DNA of 64,000 nt, taken from contig NZ_LT607660.1 in the NCBI RefSeq assembly GCF_900095265.1, positions 108,349 through 172,348 on the forward strand. The letters run 5' to 3'. The notes under the pieces were generated by a model. The model searched no databases, was not told the origin of the DNA, and was given only the letters and a program-made list of their open reading frames with translations. Positions 27,696-36,655 of this stretch are shown here, piece after piece (the stretch's first letter is position 1; each line of letters begins with the position of its first letter). The DNA comes from Janthinobacterium sp. UMAB-56 (GTDB lineage: Bacteria; Pseudomonadota; Gammaproteobacteria; Burkholderiales; Burkholderiaceae_D). A program made the translations under genes and the position numbers.

Positions 27696-30600
27696 ATGCC
27701 TACACGCACATCTTCATCGTGGTTTGCCCGGCCAGTGTCGCACTGGGTGGGACCGCGCGTGCTGGCCGTGCTGGTGCTGGCGCTGTGCCTGGGACTGACG
27801 TATGGCGCCTGGCGCAATGCCCGCGACGCCAGCGAGCAGCAGGTGCAGGCCGATTTTGACTTCCGCGTGCGCGAACTGGTGGGCAACATCGTCGTCCGCA
27901 TGCAGACCTACATCCAGGTGCTGCACGGCGTGCAGGGACTGCATGCCAGTTCGCAGGACGTCACGCGCCGCGAATTCCACGCCTATCTGGCGGTGCAGCA
28001 GGTCGATCGCCACTTTCCCGGCATCCATGGTATCGGCTACGTGCCGCTGTTGCCCGGTACCGCGCTGGCGCGGCACGAGGCCAGCGTGCGCGCGGAAGGC
28101 TATCCTGCCTATGCCGTGCGTCCGCATGGCCAGCGTGCCTGGCATGCGCCCATCACCTTTCTGGAGCCTTTAAGCGAGAGCAACCTGCTGGCCTTCGGCT
28201 ATGACCTCTGGTATGAGCCCGTGCGCCGCGCCGCGCTTGAGCAGGCGCGCGACACGGGTCAAGCCGCCATGACGGGCAAGATCCACCTGGTGCAAGATGG
28301 CGACGGCGCTCAGGCGCATGGCTTCCTGGTGGTGCTGCCCGTGTATGACAATGGCTTGCCGCATGCCAACGTGGCGCAGCGGCGCGCCGCCTTGCGCGCC
28401 TGGGTGTTTGCGCCCTTCCGCATGGCTGACCTGATGGCGGGCGTGGGCGGCGAGGGGGCGCGCCAACTTGACCTGGAAATCTATGATGGCGTGCAACTGG
28501 CCCAGGCGGCCCTGATGTATGACAGCTTGCCGGGCGCCTTGTCGTCTGCCGCCTCGGACAGCCTGCTGTCGCAGCAAGCAATCACCATCGCCGGCCATGA
28601 ATGGACCTTGCGCGTGCGCGCCATGCCCGGCTTCGATGGCGAGTTGCTGGCGCGGCCGCGCGTAGTGGCCTGGACCGGCTTGCTGGCCAGCGTCGTGCTG
28701 GCGCTGGCGGCCTGGCTGCTGGCGGCGGGGCGTGCCCGCGCCCAGGCGGCGCTGGCGCGTTCGAGCGAGCTGACCGCCCAGCTCGAGCAGGGACAGGCGA
28801 GCGTGCTGGCGATGGCCGAGGCCGCGCAGCGCAGCCAGGCCATGCTGCGCAGCATCCTCGATTCGACCATCGACGGCATTCTGGTTGACAACATCGAAGG
28901 CCGCATTTACACCTCGAACCGGCGCTTCCGCGAGCTGTGGCAAGTGTCCGACGCGCTCGACTGGCAAGCCGATGGCTCGGCGCTGGTGCGCCATGTGGAA
29001 AGCCAGTTGGAGCAGGCGGCGCCGTTCCTGGGGGCACGTGCCCATGCGCCGCACGGCCACCGCGAGCGGCGCGACGTGCTGCACCTGCGCGATGGGCGGG
29101 TGGTCGAGCAATATGTGCGCAGCATGCAACTGGGTAACGAACAGGCGCGCTTGTGGACCTTCCGCGATATCAGCGAGCGCAGCCAGATGGAACGGCGCGA
29201 GCACACGCGACGCCAGGTGCTGGAAATGCTGGCCACGGGTGCGCCGCTCGAACGCGTGCTGGAAAGCGTGGTGCTGAGCGTGCAAGCCGACCATCCTGCC
29301 ATGCTGTGCAGCATCTTGCTGCTCGATGAAAGCCGTCACCGCCTGGTGCTGGGCGCGGCGCCGAGCCTGCCTGCGTTTTTCAACCTGTCCAGCCATGGGC
29401 ATAACCTCGACACCCTGCACGGCGTGCATGGCATCGCCGCGCAGGCGCTGCGCGACGGCCAGCGCGTGATCGTGGGTGATCTGCATGCCGCTGCCGATAC
29501 GCAGGCGACGATGGAGCCGGCCTGGCTGGCCCAGCTGCAATCGTGCTGGGCCGAGCCCGTGCGTGGCGGCTCGGGCAAGCTGCTCGGTGTGCTGATGGCG
29601 TATCACCGCCAGCCCACCTTGCCGGGCGCGGCACATCTGGCACGGCTGAGCGAGGCGGCGCACCTGGCCGGCATGGCCATCGAACAGGCGCAGGTGGCGC
29701 TGGCCCTGCGCGCCGGCGAAGCGCGTTTCCGCAGCCTGTATGACCATGCGCCCGTGGCCCTGTGGGAACAGGACTGGTCGGCCGTGCGCGCCGCGCTCGA
29801 TGCTCTTGAGCAAGCGGGCGTGCACGACCTTGGCGCCCACTTCCAGGCCAATCCGGGGGCGCTGCAACGATTGGCGCGGCTGGTGCGCATCATCGACGCG
29901 AACGGCGCCGCGCTGGCGCAGGTGCGCGCCAACGAGGAAGACCAGCGCCGCGGCGCGCTGGGCCTGGCACAGAATTTCGATGACAGCGCCTTGCCCCGTT
30001 TCGGTGATGCCTTGCTGGCGCTGGCTGGCGGCGCCCACCTGTACGAGTGCGAGAGCAGCTTCGTGCGTCTCGATGGAGCGGCGCGGCAGAATGAACTGAG
30101 CTTGCTGGTGATGCCCGGCCATGCGGACAGTCTGGACTTTGTCATGGTGTCCTCGCTCGATATCACCGAGCGCAAGCGCATGAATGCGGAACTGTTGCAG
30201 CTGGCTACCACCGATTTCCTCACCGGCTTGCCGAACCGGCGCCACTTCATGGCGGCGCTGGAAAACGAGCATGCCCGCTTGCAGCGCGAACTGGCCAGCT
30301 GTGCCAGCGTGCTGATGCTCGACATCGATCACTTCAAACGCGTCAACGACGAGTATGGCCACGCGGTGGGCGATACCGTGCTGCGCCACCTGGGCGCGCT
30401 GATGTGTCAGGCGCAGCGCAAGGTCGACGTCTCTGGCCGCGTGGGCGGCGAGGAATTCGCCATCTTGCTGCCGGGCACCGACCTGGCGGCGGCGGCCGTG
30501 TTTGCCGAACGGCTGCGCCGGCGCGTGGCGGAAAGCGCCTTGACCACCGATGGCGGCATCTCGATCAGTATCACGGTGAGTATCGGCATGGCCGCACTGG

Positions 30601-30740
30601 TGGGCACCGATGCCGATTGCGATGCCGTGCTGGCGCGCGCCGACGAAGCGCTGTACCGGGCCAAGCGGGGCGGGCGCAACCGCATCGAACAGAATGATGG
30701 CGGCAGCGGCGGCGTGCTCAGCAAGTACATGGCGCAGTGA
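27696..30740 (+). CDS. Membrane diguanylate cyclase: CHASE-PAS-GAF-GGDEF
   Basis: A 1014-residue protein. A first membrane segment (VLAVLVLALCLGLTYGA) is followed by a periplasmic CHASE domain (about 45-300; HGVQGLHASS, HFPGIHGIGYVP) and a second membrane segment (GLLASVVLALAAWLLAA). Cytoplasmic parts are PAS (ILDSTIDGILVDN), GAF (about 500-660), a degenerate PAS-like region, then GGDEF. The active-site motif is GGEEF at residues about 917-921, competent for c-di-GMP synthesis. An RKVD at the correct upstream spacing matches the RxxD inhibitory site, so product feedback is likely. The ligand of CHASE is unknown. Confidence 0.93.
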   Translation: MPTRTSSSWFARPVSHWVGPRVLAVLVLALCLGLTYGAWRNARDASEQQVQADFDFRVRELVGNIVVRMQTYIQVLHGVQGLHASSQDVTRREFHAYLAVQQVDRHFPGIHGIGYVPLLPGTALARHEASVRAEGYPAYAVRPHGQRAWHAPITFLEPLSESNLLAFGYDLWYEPVRRAALEQARDTGQAAMTGKIHLVQDGDGAQAHGFLVVLPVYDNGLPHANVAQRRAALRAWVFAPFRMADLMAGVGGEGARQLDLEIYDGVQLAQAALMYDSLPGALSSAASDSLLSQQAITIAGHEWTLRVRAMPGFDGELLARPRVVAWTGLLASVVLALAAWLLAAGRARAQAALARSSELTAQLEQGQASVLAMAEAAQRSQAMLRSILDSTIDGILVDNIEGRIYTSNRRFRELWQVSDALDWQADGSALVRHVESQLEQAAPFLGARAHAPHGHRERRDVLHLRDGRVVEQYVRSMQLGNEQARLWTFRDISERSQMERREHTRRQVLEMLATGAPLERVLESVVLSVQADHPAMLCSILLLDESRHRLVLGAAPSLPAFFNLSSHGHNLDTLHGVHGIAAQALRDGQRVIVGDLHAAADTQATMEPAWLAQLQSCWAEPVRGGSGKLLGVLMAYHRQPTLPGAAHLARLSEAAHLAGMAIEQAQVALALRAGEARFRSLYDHAPVALWEQDWSAVRAALDALEQAGVHDLGAHFQANPGALQRLARLVRIIDANGAALAQVRANEEDQRRGALGLAQNFDDSALPRFGDALLALAGGAHLYECESSFVRLDGAARQNELSLLVMPGHADSLDFVMVSSLDITERKRMNAELLQLATTDFLTGLPNRRHFMAALENEHARLQRELASCASVLMLDIDHFKRVNDEYGHAVGDTVLRHLGALMCQAQRKVDVSGRVGGEEFAILLPGTDLAAAAVFAERLRRRVAESALTTDGGISISITVSIGMAALVGTDADCDAVLARADEALYRAKRGGRNRIEQNDGGSGGVLSKYMAQ

Positions 30741-31115
30741 TTACAGGCTGTGCTGCCGCGCTTGCGATTGCTTCCGGTTGCGGCTGATGATCAGCCAGAC
30801 GATCACGACGGGTATCAGCAGCGGCAGCAGCACAGGCGTGCTCAATGCCAGCGCCAGCGCTACGCACAAGGCCACGACGGCGATCAGCACCACGCCCACG
30901 CCAGCCAGGACGACTCCTGTCACGATGGCGGCGCACACCAGCGCAATGGCGGCGATCAGCAAGCCGCCGCCCGCAAACACCAGGCCGAACAACCACTCCA
31001 GCGGACCGTCGATATCGTCGCCGTGCAACTGCATGTGCATGTCGCTGCCGCCGATCTTGTCGAGGAACAGGCAGGCGAGCATGACGATGAGGACGAAGGT
31101 GAGCAGTTTTTTCAT
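30741..31115 (-). CDS. Small integral membrane protein, 124 aa
   Basis: The start at 31115 (MKKLLTFVLIVML) was chosen because GAGG lies upstream and a signal-anchor begins at once; the longer frame is unlikely. After a short polar stretch with a His/Asp motif (DMHMQLHGDDIDG) come three hydrophobic Gly/Ala/Val-rich segments, and the protein ends with a basic tail (SRNRKQSQARQ). The stop directly abuts the cyclase stop on the other strand. The family is not recognised. Confidence 0.68.
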   Translation of the reverse strand: MKKLLTFVLIVMLACLFLDKIGGSDMHMQLHGDDIDGPLEWLFGLVFAGGGLLIAAIALVCAAIVTGVVLAGVGVVLIAVVALCVALALALSTPVLLPLLIPVVIVWLIISRNRKQSQARQHSL

Positions 31116-31269
31116 GGTAAGCCTCAGTGTGTGGGGAATGGGGTGTTGCATGCTTGTACTGTAGGAGCACGGCTGGCTTGCCGCCAGCGGCGTGCGACAG
31201 GCCGTCAATATCACGGTATGGAAGGTGCTGGCGGCCAGAAAACGCTGATGTAGAACAAGATTTCTTTTC

Positions 31270-31297
31270 TTGTAATGCGCGCAAGCCGTCCTATACT
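31270..31297 (+). promoter_or_regulatory. Sigma-70-like promoter for the 78-residue gene
   Basis: TTGTAA (31270-31275) and TATACT (31292-31297) are separated by 16 bp. A strong ribosome binding site and ATG follow 30 bp downstream at 31327. Confidence 0.6.
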
Positions 31298-31326
31298 GAA
31301 CACCTCAGTCCCGCAAGGAGGGCAAC

Positions 31327-31563
31327 ATGCTTTTGTTTGCAGATACCGGGGATCAATCGCTATCCCCCCGCGACCATCGAATCATGCGCCAGCGTAGCGC
31401 CACGCAATCCTGCGCCGAGCCCGTTGGCGCGCCATCGGCGATACCGCCGATCATCATCACCCCGTTCAATTATCATGCGCCGCTGCCGGCCATCGACCCG
31501 CGCTGGGTACCGCCTGGTCCACCGCTGACCTGGCCCAACCGGCCGGCCATGTCCATGTGCTGA
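31327..31563 (+). CDS. Small proline-rich protein of unknown function, 78 aa
   Basis: ATG 31327 has an almost ideal ribosome binding site (AAGGAGGG, about 31315-31322) and a promoter-like TTGTAA-N16-TATACT upstream. The product has a polar N-terminal half and a Pro-rich C-terminal half (PPIIITPFNY, PRWVPPGPPLTWP). It has no signal peptide or recognisable domain. The expression signals are better than for most genes here, arguing for a real, possibly well-expressed gene. The function is unknown. Confidence 0.6.
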   Translation: MLLFADTGDQSLSPRDHRIMRQRSATQSCAEPVGAPSAIPPIIITPFNYHAPLPAIDPRWVPPGPPLTWPNRPAMSMC

Positions 31564-31685
31564 GCGATGCCGTGGTGGCAGGCTGGCGCGTGCCGTGTGA
31601 CGTTCCGTCGCGCTTGCGGCAAGGCGGCACGGGTGGGCGTTTTCGACTATCATGCTAGCCCCGACCCTCCATCACGAGCACCGCC

Positions 31686-32198
31686 ATGAGTACCGATTTT
31701 CCCGACTTTTCCGACGAAGCAGCCGAGCAAGACAATGACGCCCCTATCCAGGAGCCGCGCCTGTGGGTAGGCAATGGCTGGACGGCGCGCGTGATCAAGA
31801 ACGAGGAAGATGAAGGCTGGGCCGTGGCCATGATCAAGGATGGCGAGCCGGAGCCGGCCCTGGTGGGGCCGTGGACCATGGGCCGCGACAAGAAAAACCC
31901 GAAACCGCTCGACGTCAACGCGTTTAATACGCTGGTGAAGACGGCCTCGGAAGTGTTGCGCCGTCACGAGCAGCAGTTGCATGCGCAATTGCACAAAAAC
32001 CTGTTTGTCGCCACCGACGAGGGCCAAATCAAGGTGATGTTCGACATCGTCCCCGATGAAGACCACCCGTACGCGGAATTGAGCGCCTACGATGCCGATG
32101 GCGAACAGATCGCCAAGGTGCGTACCTCGGCTGCGTTCAAGTTCAATGCCACTGCGGCGGCGAACTGGATCGAAGGCGGCTACCGCAAGCCGGCTTAA
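31686..32198 (+). CDS. Hypothetical protein, 170 aa
   Basis: A soluble acidic protein with no signal peptide. The N-terminus is Asp/Glu-rich (DFPDFSDEAAEQDNDAP). The body contains WVGNGWTARVIKNEEDEGWAVAM and a helical stretch (AFNTLVKTASEVLRRHEQQ). It ends with a sheet-like region (FKFNATAAANWIEGGYRK). I do not recognise a family. The even, low-bias composition and the isolated position are consistent with a genuine single-gene unit. Confidence 0.72.
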   Translation: MSTDFPDFSDEAAEQDNDAPIQEPRLWVGNGWTARVIKNEEDEGWAVAMIKDGEPEPALVGPWTMGRDKKNPKPLDVNAFNTLVKTASEVLRRHEQQLHAQLHKNLFVATDEGQIKVMFDIVPDEDHPYAELSAYDADGEQIAKVRTSAAFKFNATAAANWIEGGYRKPA

Positions 32199-32229
32199 GC
32201 TGATGCGGTAGCGCGCGTCTCTAGCGTCT

Positions 32230-35200
32230 CTATTTACTCAGCTGTACCGCCGCGCCTTCGTGCGCGGCCTGCATTTCCACCTCCTCCTGCCGGCGGTACG
32301 CCAGCCGGTACAGCAGCGGCAGCACCAGTAAGGTCAGTGCCGTCGACGACAGGATGCCGCCGATCACCACGGTGGCCAGCGGACGCTGTACTTCGGCGCC
32401 CGTGCCCGTGGCGATGGCCATCGGCACGAAGCCCAGCGAGGCTACCAGCGCCGTCATCAGCACGGGCCGCAGGCGCGTGATCGCCCCTTCGCTGATGGCC
32501 TCCTGCAAGGGCATGCCCTGTTCGCGCAGCTGGCGGATGTAGGCGATCATCACCAGCCCGTTCAGCACGGCCACGCCGGACAGGGCGATGAAGCCGACAG
32601 CTGCCGAGATCGACATGGGAATGTCGCGCAGCCACAGGGCGACGATGCCGCCCGTCAAGGCGAACGGGATGCCGCTGAAGACCAGCAAACCATCTTTCAC
32701 CTTGCCGAACATGGCAAACAGCAAGACGAACACCAGCGCCAGTGCCACCGGCACCACCAGCTCCAGGCGCTTCGTGGCCGACTGCAATTGCTCGAACTGG
32801 CCGCCCCAGCTGGTCCAGTAGCCGGGGGGAATGGCCACTTGCGCTTGCAGCTGCTGCGTGGCGTCGGCCACGAAGGAGCCGATATCGCGTCCGCGCACAT
32901 TCGCGCTGACGACGATGCGGCGCTTGCCGTCTTCGCGGCTGATCTGGTTCGGCCCAGGCGCCACTTGCAGGCTGGCGACTTCACCGAGCGGGATGAAGCG
33001 CGCGCGGCCTTCCGCCGCCACGCCCAGGGGCAAGGCGATGGGCAGGCGTTTTAACTGCTCCAGGTCGCTTCGCAGGCTGTCGGGCAGGCGCACGACGATG
33101 TCGAAGCGGCGGTCGCCCTGGAACAGGGTGCCTGCCTCTTGCCCGCCGATGGCCGTGGCAATCGCCGCTTGCACGTCGGCAATGTTCAGGCCGTAGCGGG
33201 CCGTCTGCTCGCGGTCGATCTGCACCGTCAGCATGGGCAAGCCCGTCGTCTGCTCGACCTTCACCTCCGTGGCGCCGGCAATCTTGCCCAGCACGCCAGC
33301 GATCTTCGCCGCCGTGCTGTCGAGGACAAGCATATCGTCGCCGAACAGTTTCACTGCCACGTCGCTGCGCACGCCGGAAATGAGTTCATTGAAGCGCAGC
33401 TGGATCGGTTGCGAAAACTCATAATTGTTGCCTGGCAAGCTGGTGGCCGTGGCTTCGATTTCCGCCAGCAATTGCTCGCGCGATTTCTTTGCTTCCGGCC
33501 ACTGATCGCGGGGCTTGAGCATGATGTAGCCATCGGAAATATTCGGCGGCATGGGGTCCGACGCGATCTCGGCCGTTCCCGTGCGGGCGAACACGCGCGC
33601 GATTTCCTGGTGGTTTTTCATCAGTTTGCTTTCCAGCTGCTGCTGCATGGCCAGCGACTGGCTCAAGCTGGTGCCGGGGATGCGCAAGGCCTGGATGGCG
33701 ATGTCCCCCTCGTTCAGGCTGGGCACGAATTCGCTGCCCATGCGCGTGGCCAGCAAGCCCGACAGCACTACGGCCACCGCCGCGCCCGTCAGCACGACGG
33801 GCGTGTTGCGCATCACCTTGTCCAGCAGCGGCGCATACCAGCGTTTTGCGGCGCGCATGAGGGCGTTTTCTTTTTCCGCGACCTTGTCGCCGATAAACAG
33901 TGCCACTGCGGCGGGAATGAAGGTGATCGACAGCAGCATGGCGCCCAGCAGGGCGATCACCACCGTCAGGGCCATCGGCGTAAACATGCGCCCTTCCACC
34001 CCCGTCAGCGCGAAGATGGGCAGGTACACGACCATGATGATCAGCTGGCCGTACAGCAGAGGACGGCGCGCTTCTTGCGATGCCGCAAACACTTCGTCAA
34101 AACGTTCCTGCAAGGTCAAGGGCCGTCCCAGTCTCTGCTGGGCATGGGCCAGGCGGCGCACGCAGTTTTCCACGATGACCACGGCGCCATCGATGATGAT
34201 GCCGAAGTCCAGCGCCCCCAAACTCATCAGGTTGGCGCTCACATGGTATTGCACCATGCCCGTAAATGTGAACAGCATGGCCAGCGGAATCACCGTCGCC
34301 GTGATGACGGCCGCGCGGATATTGCCGAGGAACAAAAACAAAATGGCGATTACCAGGACCGCACCTTCCAGCAGGTTTTTCTTCACCGTATTGATCGCCT
34401 TGTCGACGAGGACCGTGCGGTCATACACGGTGACGGCGTGCACGCCTTTTGGCAGGCTGCGGTTGATCTCCAGCATCTTTTTGTCGACGGCTTGCGACAC
34501 GGCACGGCTGTTTTGCCCGATCAGCATGAAGACCGTGCCCAGCACCACTTCGCGGCCATTTTCCGTGGCCGCGCCCGTGCGCAGTTCGCGCCCCAGCACC
34601 ACGTCGGCCACGTCGCGGATGCGAATCGCCACGCCTTGCACATTGGCGACAACGATGTTGCCGATGTCGTCTTTCGATGCCACCTGTCCCGGCGCACGTA
34701 TCAGCAATTGCTCGCCCTGCCGTTCGATGTAGCCGGCGCCCACGTTGCTGTTGTTGCGATCGAGCGCCGTCACCACGTCTTGCAGGCTGATGCCGTAAGC
34801 AGCCAGTTTTTCCGGGTAGGGCGCCACCTGGTATTGCTTGGCGTAACCGCCGATGGCATTGATTTCCGTGACGCCCGTGACATTGCGCAACTGCGGCTTG
34901 ATGATCCAGTCCTGGATTTCGCGCAAGTCCGTCGGCGTGTACGGCGTGCCATCGGGCTTCTTCGCGCCGTCTTGCGTTTCCACCGTCCACAGGTAGATTT
35001 CGCCGAGGCCCGTGGAAACGGGGCCCATCTTGGGCGTGATGCCGGTCGGCAGGCTTTCCTTCGCTTCCTGCAAGCGCTCGTTGATCATCTGGCGCGCAAA
35101 ATAGATGTCCGTGCCATCCTTGAAGATCACGGTCACTTGCGACAGGCCATAGCGCGACAGCGAGCGCGTCTGTTCCAGGTTGGGCAAGCCGGCCATGGCC

Positions 35201-35412
35201 GTCTCGATGGGAAAAGTCACCCTTTGCTCGGTTTCCAGCGGCGAATAGCCGGCAGACTGGGTATTGATTTGCACCTGCACATTGGTGATGTCGGGCACGG
35301 CGTCGATGGGCAGCTTTTGATAGCTGTAGATGCCCAGGCCAGCCATGGCGGCCACGGCCAGCATCACCAGCCAGCGCTGGTCGATGGCGAAGCGGATCAA
35401 GCGTTCAAACAT
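32230..35412 (-). CDS. czcA: CzcA-type heavy-metal RND efflux pump
   Basis: A 1060-residue inner-membrane RND transporter. It starts with a short cytoplasmic N-terminus and first TM helix (WLVMLAVAAMAGLGIYSYQ). The TM4 motif LDFGIIIDGAVVIVEN, with its paired acidic residues, matches the DFG...DGAVxxxEN pattern of divalent-cation HME pumps (Zn/Co/Cd or Ni) rather than the CusA-type Cu/Ag motif. It trimerises with the adaptor and outer-membrane channel encoded upstream. The order czcI, czcC, czcB, czcA is read leftward, and an AAGGAAA ribosome binding site lies 25 bp after the czcB stop. The exact metal is inferred from motif only. Confidence 0.92.
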   Translation of the reverse strand: MFERLIRFAIDQRWLVMLAVAAMAGLGIYSYQKLPIDAVPDITNVQVQINTQSAGYSPLETEQRVTFPIETAMAGLPNLEQTRSLSRYGLSQVTVIFKDGTDIYFARQMINERLQEAKESLPTGITPKMGPVSTGLGEIYLWTVETQDGAKKPDGTPYTPTDLREIQDWIIKPQLRNVTGVTEINAIGGYAKQYQVAPYPEKLAAYGISLQDVVTALDRNNSNVGAGYIERQGEQLLIRAPGQVASKDDIGNIVVANVQGVAIRIRDVADVVLGRELRTGAATENGREVVLGTVFMLIGQNSRAVSQAVDKKMLEINRSLPKGVHAVTVYDRTVLVDKAINTVKKNLLEGAVLVIAILFLFLGNIRAAVITATVIPLAMLFTFTGMVQYHVSANLMSLGALDFGIIIDGAVVIVENCVRRLAHAQQRLGRPLTLQERFDEVFAASQEARRPLLYGQLIIMVVYLPIFALTGVEGRMFTPMALTVVIALLGAMLLSITFIPAAVALFIGDKVAEKENALMRAAKRWYAPLLDKVMRNTPVVLTGAAVAVVLSGLLATRMGSEFVPSLNEGDIAIQALRIPGTSLSQSLAMQQQLESKLMKNHQEIARVFARTGTAEIASDPMPPNISDGYIMLKPRDQWPEAKKSREQLLAEIEATATSLPGNNYEFSQPIQLRFNELISGVRSDVAVKLFGDDMLVLDSTAAKIAGVLGKIAGATEVKVEQTTGLPMLTVQIDREQTARYGLNIADVQAAIATAIGGQEAGTLFQGDRRFDIVVRLPDSLRSDLEQLKRLPIALPLGVAAEGRARFIPLGEVASLQVAPGPNQISREDGKRRIVVSANVRGRDIGSFVADATQQLQAQVAIPPGYWTSWGGQFEQLQSATKRLELVVPVALALVFVLLFAMFGKVKDGLLVFSGIPFALTGGIVALWLRDIPMSISAAVGFIALSGVAVLNGLVMIAYIRQLREQGMPLQEAISEGAITRLRPVLMTALVASLGFVPMAIATGTGAEVQRPLATVVIGGILSSTALTLLVLPLLYRLAYRRQEEVEMQAAHEGAAVQLSK

Positions 35413-35437
35413 GATGGTTTCCTTAGCTTTGGCGTGA

Positions 35438-36643
35438 TCAATGTTCGTGACCGGCGGAGTCCTTGCCCAGCTCGGACTTCAGGACAAAACTGCCTTGCGC
35501 CGCGTACGGCGTGCCGGCGGCCAGGCCCTGCTTGATGTGCGTCAATGTGCCATCGCTGCGCCCCAGCACCACGGGCGTGGCCTGGTAGCCATCTTTCACC
35601 TGCACGAAGACGACGGGCTTGTCTTCCACCGTCTGGATGGCCGTGCTGTGCACGGTGACGGGCGCGTCCGCTACACCGGACACCACTTCCACGCTGACGA
35701 ACAGGCCCGGGCGCCAGGCCATGTCCGGGTTCAGCAAGCTGATGCGTGCCTTGGCCGTGCGCGTCTGCTCGCCCAGCAGCGCGCCCACATAGGTGATCGT
35801 GCCTTGCGCGCTGGCATCGAAGGCGCTGGCTTTCACTTCCGCCTTGCCTCCCATGCGCACGGTGGCCAGGTCTTTCGCCGGCACGGCGATTTCCGCCCAC
35901 ACGGTCGACAGGTCGGAAATGACGAAGATGTTCGCGTCTTCCTTGACGGCTTCGCCCAGGGTGATATGTTTTTCCAGCACCATGCCATCGAACGGCGCGC
36001 GGATGTCATAACGGTTCAGCGGGCCCTTGCTGCTGGGGGAGGCGCCCAGGGCGCTGAGTTTTTGCTGCGCATTTTGCACGGCGATTTCCGCCTCGCGCCA
36101 CGCTTGCTGCGCCTGCAGGTAATCTTGCTCGGCCGAAATTTTCTCGCGCCACAGTTTTTCTTCGCGTTCATACGTGGAGCGGGCCAGCGATAAACGCCGC
36201 TGCGCCGACAGCAGTGCGCTGCGCTGTTCCGACAGTTCCGTGCTGGCAATGACGGCCAGCACTTGCCCCTTTTTCACCAGCTGGCCCAGGTCCGCCTGCA
36301 CGGCTTCCACCACGCCGGCCAGGCGCGGCACGACGTGGGCCGTGCGGTCTTCATTGAAACGGATTTCGCCGGGCAGGGCCACCGTCGTCTGGATGCGGCC
36401 GGGCGCTGCCGTGGCGATGACGACACCGGCCGCCTGGCTTTGGGCGGCGTTCAGCTCCAGCCTGCCTTCCACTTCTTCGTGGCCGTGTTCATCTTTCTTT
36501 TCAGCATGTGCTTCCGCCTTGAGGGCAGGAGCCGGTGTGGCGTCGGATTTGCCCGTGCCGAGGATGAGGATGGTCAGCACGATGCCGGCGGCCGCGATGG
36601 AAGCGATGGCGATCGCCTGCTTTTTGTTGAGTGTGATGTTCAT
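35438..36643 (-). CDS. czcB: CzcB-type periplasmic adaptor (membrane fusion protein)
   Basis: A 401-residue protein with an N-terminal signal-anchor (AIAIASIAAAGIVLTILILG), then a His/Glu-rich stretch (EAHAEKKDEHGHEEVEG) as in czcB-type adaptors. Lipoyl/barrel-sandwich segments (VVPRLAGVVEAVQADLGQLV, YDIRAPFDGMVLEKHITLGE) flank a helical hairpin. The C-terminus is a beta-barrel ending in DSAGHEH. It bridges CzcA and CzcC. AAGGAAG is the ribosome binding site, and only 12 bp separate it from czcC. Confidence 0.92.
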   Translation of the reverse strand: MNITLNKKQAIAIASIAAAGIVLTILILGTGKSDATPAPALKAEAHAEKKDEHGHEEVEGRLELNAAQSQAAGVVIATAAPGRIQTTVALPGEIRFNEDRTAHVVPRLAGVVEAVQADLGQLVKKGQVLAVIASTELSEQRSALLSAQRRLSLARSTYEREEKLWREKISAEQDYLQAQQAWREAEIAVQNAQQKLSALGASPSSKGPLNRYDIRAPFDGMVLEKHITLGEAVKEDANIFVISDLSTVWAEIAVPAKDLATVRMGGKAEVKASAFDASAQGTITYVGALLGEQTRTAKARISLLNPDMAWRPGLFVSVEVVSGVADAPVTVHSTAIQTVEDKPVVFVQVKDGYQATPVVLGRSDGTLTHIKQGLAAGTPYAAQGSFVLKSELGKDSAGHEH

Positions 36644-36655
36644 GGATGGTCTTCC

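Noticed and set aside
28170-30389. 739-residue antisense frame over the diguanylate cyclase
   Set aside because: Shadow frame; His/Gln/Arg-rich and without any motif.
33139-35535. 798-residue open frame antisense to czcA
   Set aside because: It overlaps the czcA gene completely and has no family features. Long antisense frames are common in GC-rich DNA because of third-position bias.
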